A stretch of DNA of 64,000 nucleotides from Bog-756 sp963737625 (GTDB lineage: Bacteria > Actinomycetota > Acidimicrobiia > Acidimicrobiales > RAAP-2): NCBI GenBank assembly GCA_963737625.1, contig CAVTTK010000002.1, positions 1,054,001 to 1,118,000 on the forward strand. Reading direction: 5' to 3'. The translations under genes and the position numbers were made by a program. Below the pieces are notes generated by a model that was not told where the DNA came from, did no database searches, and saw only the letters and a program-made list of their open reading frames with translations. This document shows positions 54,163 to 63,827 of the stretch, piece by piece. Position 1 is the first letter of the stretch; each line of letters starts with the position of its first letter.

Positions 54163-54582
54163 GTGGCACGGTTCTTCGGCAGGTACGAGCACTCGCTCGA
54201 CGACAAGGGAAGGGTGATTCTCCCGTCGAAGTTCCGCGGCCACTTCGAGCACGGGGGCTATCTGACCGAGTTCACGGACGGGTGCTTGTCACTGTGGACG
54301 CCGGACCAGTTCGAGCAGCAGATGGAGTCGATGTTGGAGCGGGCCTCCACATCCAAGAGCGAGCGGAACCTGGCCAGGTTGTGGGCATCGACATCGCACG
54401 AGATGGAGATCGACCGGCAGGGCCGCATGGCCATACCGCTCCGGCTCCGGGAGTACGCCGGTCTGGTGGGCGACGTCCTGGTGCTCGGGGCGATCGACCG
54501 GGTGGAACTGTGGAACCGCGAGTCCTGGGATCAGAAGGTCCTGCCCGAGGAGGAGCGACTCACCCAGGGCGACGACGACTGA
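54163..54582 (+). CDS. mraZ: Transcriptional regulator MraZ
   Basis: A 139-residue AbrB-like protein with two tandem MraZ domains: FFGRYEHSLDDKGRVILPSKFR and EMEIDRQGRMAIPLRLREYAG, each with the D-x-x-GR motif. It binds repeats in front of its own operon. GTG 54163 gives the family start VARFFGRYEHS and has GGGAG 9 nt upstream; an in-frame TTG at 54145 is less likely. First gene of the division/cell-wall cluster. Confidence 0.95.
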   Translation: MARFFGRYEHSLDDKGRVILPSKFRGHFEHGGYLTEFTDGCLSLWTPDQFEQQMESMLERASTSKSERNLARLWASTSHEMEIDRQGRMAIPLRLREYAGLVGDVLVLGAIDRVELWNRESWDQKVLPEEERLTQGDDD

Positions 54583-55043
54583 GTGCCGTCATGCGCCTCC
54601 ATGTCGTCCGCCACCCCGTCGAGGGGCCGCTCAGCGCCGGAAGCCGACTACCGGCCGACCGCCGACCACTCCGGGGGAGGCCCAGTGCCCGCGTCAGCCC
54701 CGACCATCCGAGTGTCGACCGCCCAGGCCCCGTCGCCGTGGAGGACATCCCGTTGGGTGCCATCACGGGGGACGGAGGCCGTGAACCAAGTGAGAAGAGA
54801 GTCATCACCTCGGCCGCGACGTCCCACGCCGGGTCGCCCTTCCGGGACTCGGACGGCTGGCGCCGCCCGACCCCCTACGAGTCGGGCCTGGCCGCTGTGG
54901 CCCGGCACGAGGTGCACATCGAACGAGTCTGGCCCATGCGCAGTCCCTCGACCGGAACCCTGGAAGTATCCTCCTCCGCCTACTTCCAGAGAGATCGTCG
55001 CGGTACTCCACCCGCATGCATCATGCCGGTCGAGGGACTGCAG
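54583..55043 (+). other. 461-nt stretch between mraZ and rsmH, in frame with rsmH
   Basis: mraZ and rsmH are normally adjacent. Here an ATG at 54591, 8 nt after mraZ, begins a frame without stops that continues into rsmH, which would add 151 residues (RLHVVRHPVEGPL..., VARHEVHIERVWPMRS...). The extension resembles no domain I know. Either rsmH has a long N-terminus or this is a leader with a weakly conserved frame. Confidence 0.4.
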
Positions 55044-56033
55044 ATGAGCCAGGCCTTTCCCCATGAGCCGGTGATGGCCGAGGAGGTGGTGGGCCTGTTC
55101 GCCCCGGTGCCCCCGGGCCTCATCCTCGACACCACCCTGGGGGGCGGTGGGCACTCGGCCGCACTGCTGGATGCCCATCCCGGAATCGGCATCCTGGGCC
55201 TCGACCGGGACCCGCTCGCCGTGACCGCGGCCACCGAGGCGCTGGCCCCCTACGGCGGGCGGGTGACGATCCGCCGGTCACGCTTCGACTCCCTGGCCCG
55301 GGTGGTCGCTGACACCCAGGCCGAGCTGGCCACGCCTCTCGAAGAGCGGGGCCTGAGCGGCGCACTCTTCGACCTGGGTGTGAGTTCGCCCCAGCTGGAC
55401 GTGGCCGAGCGTGGCTTCTCGTACCGACGCGATGCCGACCTCGACATGAGGATGGACCCGACCTCGGGACTGACCGCGGCCGACGTGGTCAACGACTACG
55501 GTGCAGATCAGCTGGTCGAATTGTTCACGGACAACGGCGAGGGGCGGTTCGCCCGTCGTATCGCCCGCGCCATCATCGCCGCCCGCCCACTGACCACCAC
55601 GGGCCAGCTGGCCGACGTGGTGCGGGCCGCCATCCCGGCGGCCACCCGCCGCACCGGGGGGCATCCGGCCCGACGGGTCTTCCAGGCCATCCGGATCGCC
55701 GTCAACGAGGAGCTGGACCAGCTCGAGCGGGCCCTGGACGACGCACTGGCCCTGTTGCGGCCGGGCGGCCGATGCGTGGTCATCTCGTACCACTCGGGGG
55801 AGGACCGCCTGGTCAAGACCACCTTCCATCGGGCGGCCACCGACAACTGCCAGTGCCCCCCCGGGCTGCCCTGCGTGTGCGGGGCCGATCCCCAGTTCCG
55901 CCTGGTGACCCGCGGCGCCCGCCGTCCGTCCGAGGAGGAGGTGGCCCGGAACCGCCGTGCCGAAGCGGCCCGTCTCCGGGTCATCGAACGGCTCCCCGCC
56001 GCCGCCGACCACTCCGACGGCGAGGTCGCTTGA
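55044..56033 (+). CDS. rsmH: 16S rRNA (cytosine1402-N4)-methyltransferase
   Basis: A 329-residue class I methyltransferase that makes m4C1402 (with RsmI, m4Cm) in the ribosomal P site. FPHEPVMAEEVVGLFAP is the usual start, LDTTLGGGGHSAALL the SAM motif, FDLGVSSPQLD and RRTGGHPARRVFQAIRIAVNEEL, then GGRCVVISYHSGEDRLVK. ATG 55044 has GAGGGA 6 nt upstream. The frame is open to 54591 (see the preceding entry). The stop TGA shares one base with the next ATG. Confidence 0.93.
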   Translation: MSQAFPHEPVMAEEVVGLFAPVPPGLILDTTLGGGGHSAALLDAHPGIGILGLDRDPLAVTAATEALAPYGGRVTIRRSRFDSLARVVADTQAELATPLEERGLSGALFDLGVSSPQLDVAERGFSYRRDADLDMRMDPTSGLTAADVVNDYGADQLVELFTDNGEGRFARRIARAIIAARPLTTTGQLADVVRAAIPAATRRTGGHPARRVFQAIRIAVNEELDQLERALDDALALLRPGGRCVVISYHSGEDRLVKTTFHRAATDNCQCPPGLPCVCGADPQFRLVTRGARRPSEEEVARNRRAEAARLRVIERLPAAADHSDGEVA

Positions 56034-56686
56034 TGGCACCCGCCAGTACCGCCACAGCCCGGCGCGCCCCGGCCCGCACGGCTCCCCGTCCGGCGCCTTC
56101 GGCCCCTCGTCGGCCACCGCTTCGACTGTTCGAGCCCGCGCCCCGCCGTCGTACCGGCACCCGGACAGTCCAGCGCTCCACCATGTGGCTCTCGGGCCTG
56201 CTCATCGTGGGGAGTCTGCTGGCCGTTGTGGTCGGAGACGCCTTCGTCACCCAAGGCCAGGTCCGGCTGTCGACGACCCAGAGGGAACTGATCGCTGCCC
56301 AGGCCACCCAGAAGAGCCTGCAGGTGGCCGTGGCATGGAAGGCGGCGCCACCGGTGGTGGTCAGCCAGGCCAAGAGCGAGGGCCTGGTAGCCGCCACTCA
56401 GGTGGTGTACCTGCCCCAGGTCCCCCTCGACGTCCCCCTACCCACCCCGAAGATCGTCCCGTCGAACGTCGCCGTCTCGCCCACGTCGACCCTCCCACCG
56501 GCCAACGACACGCCACCGAAGCGGCCGGCCCCATCCACACCGGCACCCGGCTCGGCCACCGCGGCCGCCACACCGGCATCCGGCTCCGCCGCCCCGGCCA
56601 CCACGGCGCCGGCCGCGTCCACGTCGGCCACCACGACGCCGACCACCGCTTCCGTACCCACGACGAGCGCCTCGGCGCCCCGGTGA
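56033..56686 (+). CDS. FtsL-like bitopic membrane protein
   Basis: A 217-residue protein: basic Pro/Arg N-terminus, one membrane span (MWLSGLLIVGSLLAVVVGDAFV, about residues 51-72), a short helical segment with heptad character (QGQVRLSTTQRELIAAQATQKSLQVAVA), then a long Pro/Ala/Thr-rich tail. Position between rsmH and ftsI, topology and coiled coil match FtsL, the divisome scaffold, though sequence conservation is always low. Its stop overlaps ftsI as GTGA. Confidence 0.7.
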   Translation: MAPASTATARRAPARTAPRPAPSAPRRPPLRLFEPAPRRRTGTRTVQRSTMWLSGLLIVGSLLAVVVGDAFVTQGQVRLSTTQRELIAAQATQKSLQVAVAWKAAPPVVVSQAKSEGLVAATQVVYLPQVPLDVPLPTPKIVPSNVAVSPTSTLPPANDTPPKRPAPSTPAPGSATAAATPASGSAAPATTAPAASTSATTTPTTASVPTTSASAPR

Positions 56687-58563
56687 GCCCGTCGATTCTG
56701 CTGGGTCGGCGCTCCCGCGCCATTCGACTGGCCCTGGTGGTCATCTTCTTGGCGCTCGTCGCCCAGCTGATCAATGTGCAGGAGTTCTCCCACCACCATT
56801 ACGCCACTCTGTCGGCCTCCGAGCTGACCCAGTCGGTGAGTGTGCCCGCCGTCCGGGGTGGTATCTACGACCGCAACGGTGAGGTGCTGGCCGAGTCGGT
56901 GACCAAGCAGACGGTGGTGGCTGACCCGGAGCTCATCACCCATCCCGGCGCCACTGCCGATGCCCTGGCCCCCGTCTTGGGATTGGGCAACGCCAAGCTC
57001 CGGGCCGAACTGACCGAGCATTCCGGATTCGTGTACCTCTCCCACCGGGTAGCCGACAGCGTGGCCGCCAAGGTCACCGCACTGGGCCTGACGGGCATCA
57101 ACCTGGTTCCTGAATCGCAGCGGGTGCAGCCGGACGGGCAGCTGGCCCTCCCCGTGGTGGGAACGGTCAACTGGGCGGGAAACGGTGCCTCGGGGCTCGA
57201 GTACCAGTACCAGTCGCTCCTGGCGGGCAAGGACGGCTCCAAGAGTCTCATGCAGGCCCCCGACGGAGCCACCATCCCCGGGTCGGGCAAGGCCTCGCAG
57301 GCATCCCAGCCCGGTGCAGGGCTGGAGCTGACCATCGACGAGTCCGTCCAGTACGTGGCCGAGCAGGCCCTGGCCGCCGAGATCTCGGCATCCCACGCCT
57401 ACAGCGGCACGGCTGTGGTCATGGACGTGAAGACCGGTGACATCCTGGCCATGGCCGACCTCCAGGCCACGACCGGTTCGGCCACCACCGGAGGAGACCC
57501 TCCGGCCGGCACTGCGGCGGTGACGGTGGCCGACACCACGAACTCTGCCGCCCAGTCGACGGCCGGACCACGGCTCGTGTCCCAGGCCGACACCCTGCCC
57601 TCCGGCGTGCAGGAGGCTCCCTCCAACACGGCGGTGACGGGGGTCTACGAACCGGGGTCGGTGTTCAAGCTGGTGACGTTCTCGGCGGCGCTGGCTGCCG
57701 GGGTCACCACCCCAAACCAGGCCATCACCGTGCCGGCGGCCCTGCCCATGGGCACCTACACCTTCCATGACGCCGAGTCGCACGGCACGGAGCGCCTCAC
57801 GGCCAGCAACATCCTGGCCCAGTCCTCCAACATCGGCACCATCGAAGTGGCCCAGGCGCTGGGCGAGAACAGGTTGCTGGCCCAGATCAGCAACCTGGGA
57901 TTCGGAAAGGCGACCGGATTGAGCTTCCCCGGCGAGTCCCAGGGTCTGGTGCCTGGGGCCTCGGCCTGGACCGGCACCTCCATCGGTTCCACCCCCATCG
58001 GCCAGGACGACGCCGTGACCGCCCAGCAGATCCTCGACGCCTACAACGCCGTGGCCGACGGAGGGGTTTACGTTGCTCCCCGCCTGGTCCGGGCCACCGT
58101 CGACCCCTCGGGGACGGTGAGCGCGGCCAAGGCTTCGCCGACCCACCGGGTGATCGACCCCAGTACCAATGCCGAATTGGTCCAGATGCTGGAGGGGGTG
58201 GTGGCCACAGGCACCGGCACCGAGGCGGCCATCGACGGCTACACGGTGGCCGGCAAGACCGGTACGGCCCAGATCCCCGACCCCAACCACCTCGGCTACA
58301 TCTCGGGTGCCTACGTGGGCTCCTTCGCCGGATTCGCCCCGGCGGAGAATCCGGTGCTCTCCGCCGTCGTGGTCCTCGACCATCCCACACCCATCTACGG
58401 TGGTGCGGTGGCTGCCCCGGTGTTCTCGACGATCATGGCCTACGCCCTACACCACTACGGCATTCCCACCACCGCAGCCGCCACCACCTCGGCGTCGAAC
58501 TCGGCGGTCGGGGGCACCGGTACCATCTCGGTGCCGACCGGAGCGACCACGGAAGGGCCCTAG
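56683..58563 (+). CDS. ftsI: Septal peptidoglycan transpeptidase (PBP3/FtsI)
   Basis: A 626-residue class B penicillin-binding protein. One N-terminal membrane span (IRLALVVIFLALVAQLINV), the dimerisation domain with RGGIYDRNGEVLAESV, then the transpeptidase with SVFK (Ser326, Lys329), SSN (381-383) and KTG (525-527). A Thr/Ser/Gly-rich insert of about 50 residues lies before the active-site Ser (residues 262-315), and the C-terminal 30 residues are Thr/Ser-rich. No PASTA domain is present. Confidence 0.96.
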   Translation: MSPSILLGRRSRAIRLALVVIFLALVAQLINVQEFSHHHYATLSASELTQSVSVPAVRGGIYDRNGEVLAESVTKQTVVADPELITHPGATADALAPVLGLGNAKLRAELTEHSGFVYLSHRVADSVAAKVTALGLTGINLVPESQRVQPDGQLALPVVGTVNWAGNGASGLEYQYQSLLAGKDGSKSLMQAPDGATIPGSGKASQASQPGAGLELTIDESVQYVAEQALAAEISASHAYSGTAVVMDVKTGDILAMADLQATTGSATTGGDPPAGTAAVTVADTTNSAAQSTAGPRLVSQADTLPSGVQEAPSNTAVTGVYEPGSVFKLVTFSAALAAGVTTPNQAITVPAALPMGTYTFHDAESHGTERLTASNILAQSSNIGTIEVAQALGENRLLAQISNLGFGKATGLSFPGESQGLVPGASAWTGTSIGSTPIGQDDAVTAQQILDAYNAVADGGVYVAPRLVRATVDPSGTVSAAKASPTHRVIDPSTNAELVQMLEGVVATGTGTEAAIDGYTVAGKTGTAQIPDPNHLGYISGAYVGSFAGFAPAENPVLSAVVVLDHPTPIYGGAVAAPVFSTIMAYALHHYGIPTTAAATTSASNSAVGGTGTISVPTGATTEGP

Positions 58564-58631
58564 GTGGGCCCCCGCTGTTCACGCCCTGACCGATATCCTG
58601 ACCGGAGCCCCTGGACCCCCTCGCTGTGCAG

Positions 58632-60048
58632 ATGACCACGTTGCTCCACGACATCGACGCGGTCGAGGTGCGTGGCGATCTGGCATCGACCGAGGTCAGC
58701 TCCATCGAGTTCGACAGCCGGCGGGTCCGGAACGGTTCGCTGTTCTGCTGTATCCCGGGCGCCCACACCGACGGACACCTCCACGCCGCCGATGCGGTAG
58801 AGCGGGGGGCGAGTGCCCTGCTGTGCGAACACCTCCTCGACCTCGAGGTGACCCAGGTCCGGGTGGCCCGCGGGAACCTGCGTCCGGCGATGGCCTCGCT
58901 GTCCTCGGCGTTCTACGGCCACCCCTCACGGTCGCTGCGGATGGTGGGCGTGACCGGCACCAACGGCAAGACCACCGTCACCCACCTGGTGAGGTCCATC
59001 CTGGACCAGGTCGCCATCTCCACCGGGGTCATCGGCACCCTGGCCGGTGAGCGGACGACGCCGGAGGCCCCCGACCTTCAGCGGCGCTTGGCGGAGTTCC
59101 TGGCCGAGGGCCGGAAGGCGGTGGCCATGGAGGTGTCCTCCCACGCCCTCACCCAGCACCGGGTCGACGCCATCGTCTTCGACGTGGCGGCGTTCACCAA
59201 TCTGAGCCGCGACCACCTGGACCACCACGGTTCGATGGAGGAGTACTACCTGGCCAAGGCCGGGCTCTTCCAGTCGGCGAGGGTCCGGACGGCGGTCGTG
59301 GCCGTGGACGACCCCTGGGGGGCCAGGCTGGCATCGTCACTGGACGGTCCCATCGTCGTCCCCGTTCGCGAGTCCGAGGCCACGGAGAGGGTCACGGGGG
59401 TGGGATCCACGTCCTTCCGGTGGCGGGGGCGCACCGTCACCCTTCCCCTGACCGGCCGGTTCAATGTGGGTAACGCGCTGCATCGCCGCCTCGGTGGCCA
59501 CGGTGCTCGGAGTGGGCGAGGACCAGGTGGTCGAGGGACTAGCCCGGGCCGACCCCGTACCGGGACGGATGGAGGTGGTGTCGGCCGAGGAGCCCTTCTC
59601 GGTCATCGTCGACTACGCCCACACGCCCGCCGGCCTCGAGGGGGCTCTGGCCGCGGCCCGGGATCTGGCCGGCCCGGCCCGCGTACTCTGCCTGTTCGGG
59701 TGTGGAGGCGACCGGGATCGGGGAAAACGTCCGGAGATGGGCGCGGTCGCCTCCCGTCTGGCCGATGTCGTGGTACTGACCTCCGACAACCCGAGGTCCG
59801 AGGACCCGGTGGCCATCATCGACCAGATCCGGGCCGGACTGGCCTCCGGCGCGGAAGTGGTGGTGGAGCCCGACCGGGCCGAGGCCATCCGCCTGACCAT
59901 CGGGATGGCCCGGCGCGGGGACGTGGTCCTGTTGGCCGGAAAGGGTCACGAGACCACCCAGAGCGCCGGGGGCCAAGACCGTCCGTTCGATGACCGGGTG
60001 GAGGCTCGTCGGGCCCTCGCCGGACGTTCCGGGGGCGATTCGGCGTGA
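58632..60048 (+). pseudogene. murE: UDP-MurNAc-tripeptide synthetase, one-base frameshift
   Basis: The two halves are both clearly MurE. The first (to about 59480) has FDSRRVRNGSLFCCIPG, GVTGTNGKTTVTHLV (ATP), MEVSSHALTQHRVD and LTGRFNVGNAL. The second (from 59482) continues IAASVATVLGV, DYAHTPAGLE, FGCGGDRDRGKRPEMG, SDNPRSEDP (the DNPR motif that selects meso-DAP) and GKGHETTQ. The frames join if one base near 59481 is dropped, aligning residue for residue with the usual NAL-V-AL region. MurE is essential, so a sequencing or assembly error is the likeliest cause; true loss or programmed shifting is less likely. ATG 58632 is used (GTG 58626 possible); TATCCT at 58594-58599 may be a -10. Confidence 0.85.
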
Positions 60049-61076
60049 TCTCGCTGATGACGTCGGGTGGCGTGGCCCTGTGGGTGGCGGTGCTGACCAC
60101 CCCGGTCTTGATCCGTTGGCTGATCAAGAACAACATCGGCCAGCAGATCAGAGAGGACGGCCCCCAGGTCCACGTCGCCAAGGCCGGGACGCCGACCATG
60201 GGCGGTATCGGCATCGTGGCCGCGGTGGTCATCGGCTACCTCTGCGCCCACGCCGTCCCCGGCGTCCACTTCTCGCGCTCGGGGGCGCTGATCATGCTGG
60301 CCATCCTGGGCGCGGCGTCGATCGGATTCGCCGACGACTGGATCAAGGTGCGGCACCGCCGGAGCCTGGGCCTCAACAAACGGACCAAGTTCGGGGCCCA
60401 GATCGCCCTGGGACTGCTGTTCGCCCTGCTGGCCGTGTACTGGGCCCACGCGTCGACCACGCTTTCCTTCACCCGCTACGACTCCATCGGGCTGCACATG
60501 GGCACGGCTCTGTGGGTGGTCTGGGCCACCGTGATCATCGCCGCGGCGGCCAATGCGGTGAACCTCACCGACGGGCTGGACGGACTGGCCGCCGGATCTT
60601 CGACCTTCTGTTTCGCCTGCCTGGCCATCATCGGCTATTGGCAGTACCGCCACCTGGCCATCTACGAGGTGCACGATGCCCTCGACCTGGCCCTGGCCTC
60701 CGTGGCCCTGGCCGGGGCCTGCCTGGGATTCCTGTGGTGGAACGCCGCCCCAGCCAAGATCTTCATGGGGGACACGGGGTCGCTGTCCATCGGGTCGGGT
60801 CTGGCCGCCCTGTGCCTCATGATGAACCTCGACCTGTTGCTGGTGGTGATCGGGGGACTGTTCGTGATCATCACCCTGTCGGTGGTGATCCAAGTGATCA
60901 GCTTCCGGGTGTTCCATCGCCGGGTGTTCCGGATGGCTCCGTTGCACCACCACTTCGAGCTCATGGGATGGCCCGAGACCACGGTCATCGTTCGGTTCTG
61001 GATCCTGGCCGGGCTGTTCGCTGCCCTGGGGCTGGGCATCTTCTACGGGGACTTCCTGTCGGTGGGCAAGGTCTGA
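60045..61076 (+). CDS. mraY: Phospho-MurNAc-pentapeptide transferase
   Basis: A 343-residue, ten-span membrane enzyme that makes lipid I. Conserved motifs are KAGTPTMGGIGIV, FADDWIKV (catalytic Asp pair), NAVNLTDGLDGLAAG and FMGDTGSLSIG, with MAPLHHHFELMGWPE (triple His) near the end. The GTG start overlaps the murE stop as GTGA. murF, usually just before mraY, is absent. Confidence 0.96.
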   Translation: MISLMTSGGVALWVAVLTTPVLIRWLIKNNIGQQIREDGPQVHVAKAGTPTMGGIGIVAAVVIGYLCAHAVPGVHFSRSGALIMLAILGAASIGFADDWIKVRHRRSLGLNKRTKFGAQIALGLLFALLAVYWAHASTTLSFTRYDSIGLHMGTALWVVWATVIIAAAANAVNLTDGLDGLAAGSSTFCFACLAIIGYWQYRHLAIYEVHDALDLALASVALAGACLGFLWWNAAPAKIFMGDTGSLSIGSGLAALCLMMNLDLLLVVIGGLFVIITLSVVIQVISFRVFHRRVFRMAPLHHHFELMGWPETTVIVRFWILAGLFAALGLGIFYGDFLSVGKV

Positions 61077-61253
61077 TGCGCCCTGTCGGTGGGAGAGGTC
61101 AGATGCCAGGCCGGTCACACCAAGTAGGACGACCGTCCTCCGACCGGGGGTTCCACCACCCAGAGGGCCAGGTGAACGAGGCTAGGGGGATGCGCCGGAC
61201 CTGTCCCACCGCCCCAGTTCCCGTCCTCATCCCACCGACTCGGGGAGAGCATC

Positions 61254-62669
61254 GTGGCTGATCGCACCGGCATGCCCCGGGCGGCGACCCGTGAGCGCCA
61301 TCCCTCGCGTCCGCTCCCGGGTCAACCGGTTGTGCGGCCGTCCCGACCCGTCCGAGCGGCGGACAGGTCCGCGGCGACCGCCCGACCCTCACGGCGGGTG
61401 CCCGGACTTCTGCGGAGGGGCAGGTCGGACGCCTCCGAGGCGGCGGCAGCGGCGGCAGTGGCGGCCTCGGTCGGTGCGCAGCCCGGGGCACCGACCCTCC
61501 TGCGCCGCACCCCGGCCCGACCGCTCAGCTGGGCGGACCGGTTGGGCACGGCTCCGGCCATCGCCCTCCTCGTCGTGGTGCTGTGCGCCTTCGGACTGAT
61601 CATGGTCGGATCGGCGTCACCGGTCGTCTCCCTCAACCTCTACGGCTCCCCCTGGGCCATCTTCATCCGTCAGGTGCTGTGGATGGGTGTGGGGACCGCC
61701 GCCCTGCTCATCCTGTCCCGGGTGGACTACCGGAAGTGGCGGAGCATCCGGGGCCCGCTGGTGGTGGTGACCATGGGACTGCTGGTGCTGGTCCTGGTGC
61801 CCCACTTCGGGGTCAGCGCTGGGGGATCGTCCCGGTGGATCGGCTTCGGGATGTTCCAGCTGCAGCCGTCGGAGGTGATGAAGCTGGCCCTGGCCGTCTT
61901 TGCCGCCGACCTGCTCACCCGCCGGGCCGACAGCTCGTCGAAGCCGAAGATGGTCATCGTCCCGGTGCTGGCCGTCCTGGGTATCTCCGGTGTCCTCATC
62001 CTGAAGCAGCCGGACATGGGCACGGCCCTCGTCCTCAGCTGCATCGCCTTCGGCATCCTCTTCATGGGTGGGGTTCCCATTGCGCCCATCCTGAAGATCC
62101 TGGGCAGCTTCGTGGCCCTGGCCGTCGTCGTCGGTCTGGCCGACCCCTACCGGCGAGACCGCATCCTCTCGTTCCTCAATCCCGGGGCCAACAAGTCCGG
62201 GTCGGGCTACCAGGTGTGGCAGTCCCTGATCGGCCTGGGGTCCGGCCACGTCTTCGGTCTGGGCCTGGGGGGCGGCCGCTCCAAGTGGGGCTCCCTGCCG
62301 AACGCCCACACCGACTTCATCTTCTCGGTGGTCGGGGAGGAGCTGGGCCTGGTCGGGGCGGTGCTTCTGCTCGGTCTGTTCTTCGCCCTGGCCTGGTTCG
62401 GGCTGAGGGCCGCCACCCGGGCCCCCGACCGGTTCGGCAGCCTGCTGGCCGTGGGCATCACCACCTGGATCACCAGCCAGGCGCTCATCAACGTCGGGGC
62501 CGTGATCGGCGTCCTCCCCGTCACCGGCATCCCCCTGCCATTCATCTCCTTCGGTGGGTCGTCCCTGATCATCACCATGGCTGCCATCGGCATCCTGCTC
62601 AATATCGCCGCCCACGAGCGGGCGGTGCCCATCCCCCTCGGCCGCCGGCGGCGCCCCACCAGGGCGTGA
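61254..62669 (+). CDS. ftsW: Septal peptidoglycan glycosyltransferase FtsW (SEDS)
   Basis: A 471-residue SEDS-family polymerase that partners FtsI. An Arg/Ala-rich N-terminus of about 95 residues precedes ten membrane segments. SSRWIGFGMFQLQPSE, LKQPDMGTALVL, GLGLGGGRSKWGSLPNAHTDFIFSVVGEELG and PLPFISFGGSS are diagnostic. The GTG start has GGGGAG about 6 nt upstream. A 177-nt gap separates it from mraY, where murD normally lies; nothing recognisable remains there. Confidence 0.96.
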   Translation: MADRTGMPRAATRERHPSRPLPGQPVVRPSRPVRAADRSAATARPSRRVPGLLRRGRSDASEAAAAAAVAASVGAQPGAPTLLRRTPARPLSWADRLGTAPAIALLVVVLCAFGLIMVGSASPVVSLNLYGSPWAIFIRQVLWMGVGTAALLILSRVDYRKWRSIRGPLVVVTMGLLVLVLVPHFGVSAGGSSRWIGFGMFQLQPSEVMKLALAVFAADLLTRRADSSSKPKMVIVPVLAVLGISGVLILKQPDMGTALVLSCIAFGILFMGGVPIAPILKILGSFVALAVVVGLADPYRRDRILSFLNPGANKSGSGYQVWQSLIGLGSGHVFGLGLGGGRSKWGSLPNAHTDFIFSVVGEELGLVGAVLLLGLFFALAWFGLRAATRAPDRFGSLLAVGITTWITSQALINVGAVIGVLPVTGIPLPFISFGGSSLIITMAAIGILLNIAAHERAVPIPLGRRRRPTRA

Positions 62670-63778
62670 AGGGCCGACGGTACGCCCTGGTGGCCGGAGG
62701 CGGCACGGCCGGCCATCTCCAACCGGCACTGGCCATCGCTGAGGCGCTGGTCGCCGCCGGGCACGGGCGTGGCACCATCGAGTTCGTGGGTTCGACCCGC
62801 GGCCAGGACCGCCTGGCGTTGGAGGGACGTGGGTTCCCGTTCACCCTGCTGCCGGGCCGCGGCATCGTCCGCAGCTTCCGCCCGCCGGCCGTGGTGGCCA
62901 ACCTCGGGGCCGTGGCCGGCCTGATGGTGGCCGCCGTGCGGGGGTTCGGCGTGGTGACCCGGGCCAGGCCGCAGGTGGTCGTGTCGGTGGGCGGATACGC
63001 CTCGCTGGCCGCCTCGCTGGCCGCCGTGGTCACCCGTGTGCCGCTGGTTCTGGTCAACGTGGACGCCGTGCCCGGGGCGGCCAATCGTCTGCTCGGACGG
63101 TTCGCCCGGGCCAGCGCCGTGGGCTGGGAGGGCAGCTCGCTGCCCCGGGCGGTGGTCACGGGGACGCCGGTGCGGCCGGAGATCGCCGCTGTGCGGCGGG
63201 CCCCCGAGGCGCGGCATGCCGCCCGGCGGCAACTCGGCCTGCCCGAGGACCGGCCCACCGTGGCCGTCTTCGGCGGCTCCCTCGGGGCCCATCGGATCAA
63301 CCGCGCCGTCCTCGACCTGTCCGAGCGATGGAAGGACCGTGACGACCGGTCGATCTACCACATCGTCGGGAGGCGGGAGTGGGACGACGACCTCCGGGTC
63401 CGACCTGGTCCGACGGGACTGGCCCTGGTCAGGGTGGCCTACGACGAGCGGATGGACGTCGTCTACGCCTCGGCCGACGTGGTGGTGTGCCGGGCCGGGG
63501 CCATGACGGTGGCCGAGTTGGCCGTGGCCGGGGTGCCGTCGATCCTGGTGCCGCTGCCCGGAGCTCCCGGGGACCACCAGACGGCCAACGCCCGGGTGCT
63601 GGAGCGGGCCGGTGCCGCGGTGCTCCTGCCCGATGACCGGTGCGACGCCGGATCCCTGGACACCGCCCTCGACCGGCTGCTGTCCGAGCCGGCACTGCTC
63701 GAGTCGATGGGGAGGGCCGCCGCCGGACTGGGTCGTCCCGATGCCGCCGCCTCCGGCGCCCGCCTGGTGGAGGCCAGT
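62666..63778 (+). CDS. murG: Lipid II synthase MurG, no stop codon in frame
   Basis: A GT28 glycosyltransferase adding GlcNAc to lipid I. GGGTAGHLQPALAIAE is the lipid-binding motif, VSVGGYASL and FGGSLGAHRIN follow, and VVCRAGAMTVAELAVAGVPSILVPLPGAPGDHQTANA binds UDP-GlcNAc. MurG similarity ends near LGRPDAAASGARLVEAS (371 residues, a normal length), but the frame has no stop and stays open to the window end across murC. TGA 63829-63831 in the neighbouring frame would overlap the murC GTG in the GTGA style common here, so a missing base near 63770-63820 is suspected. The GTG start overlaps the ftsW stop. Confidence 0.9.
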
Positions 63779-63827
63779 GCGACTCCTGGTGCCCGGCGGG
63801 GCCGCCGGGGCCACGGCGGAGGGCCAG

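Noticed and set aside
53727..55043. 768-codon frame that begins before mraZ and ends with rsmH
   Set aside because: The part over mraZ is a shadow of that gene in another frame. Only the stretch from 54591 is a possible rsmH extension.
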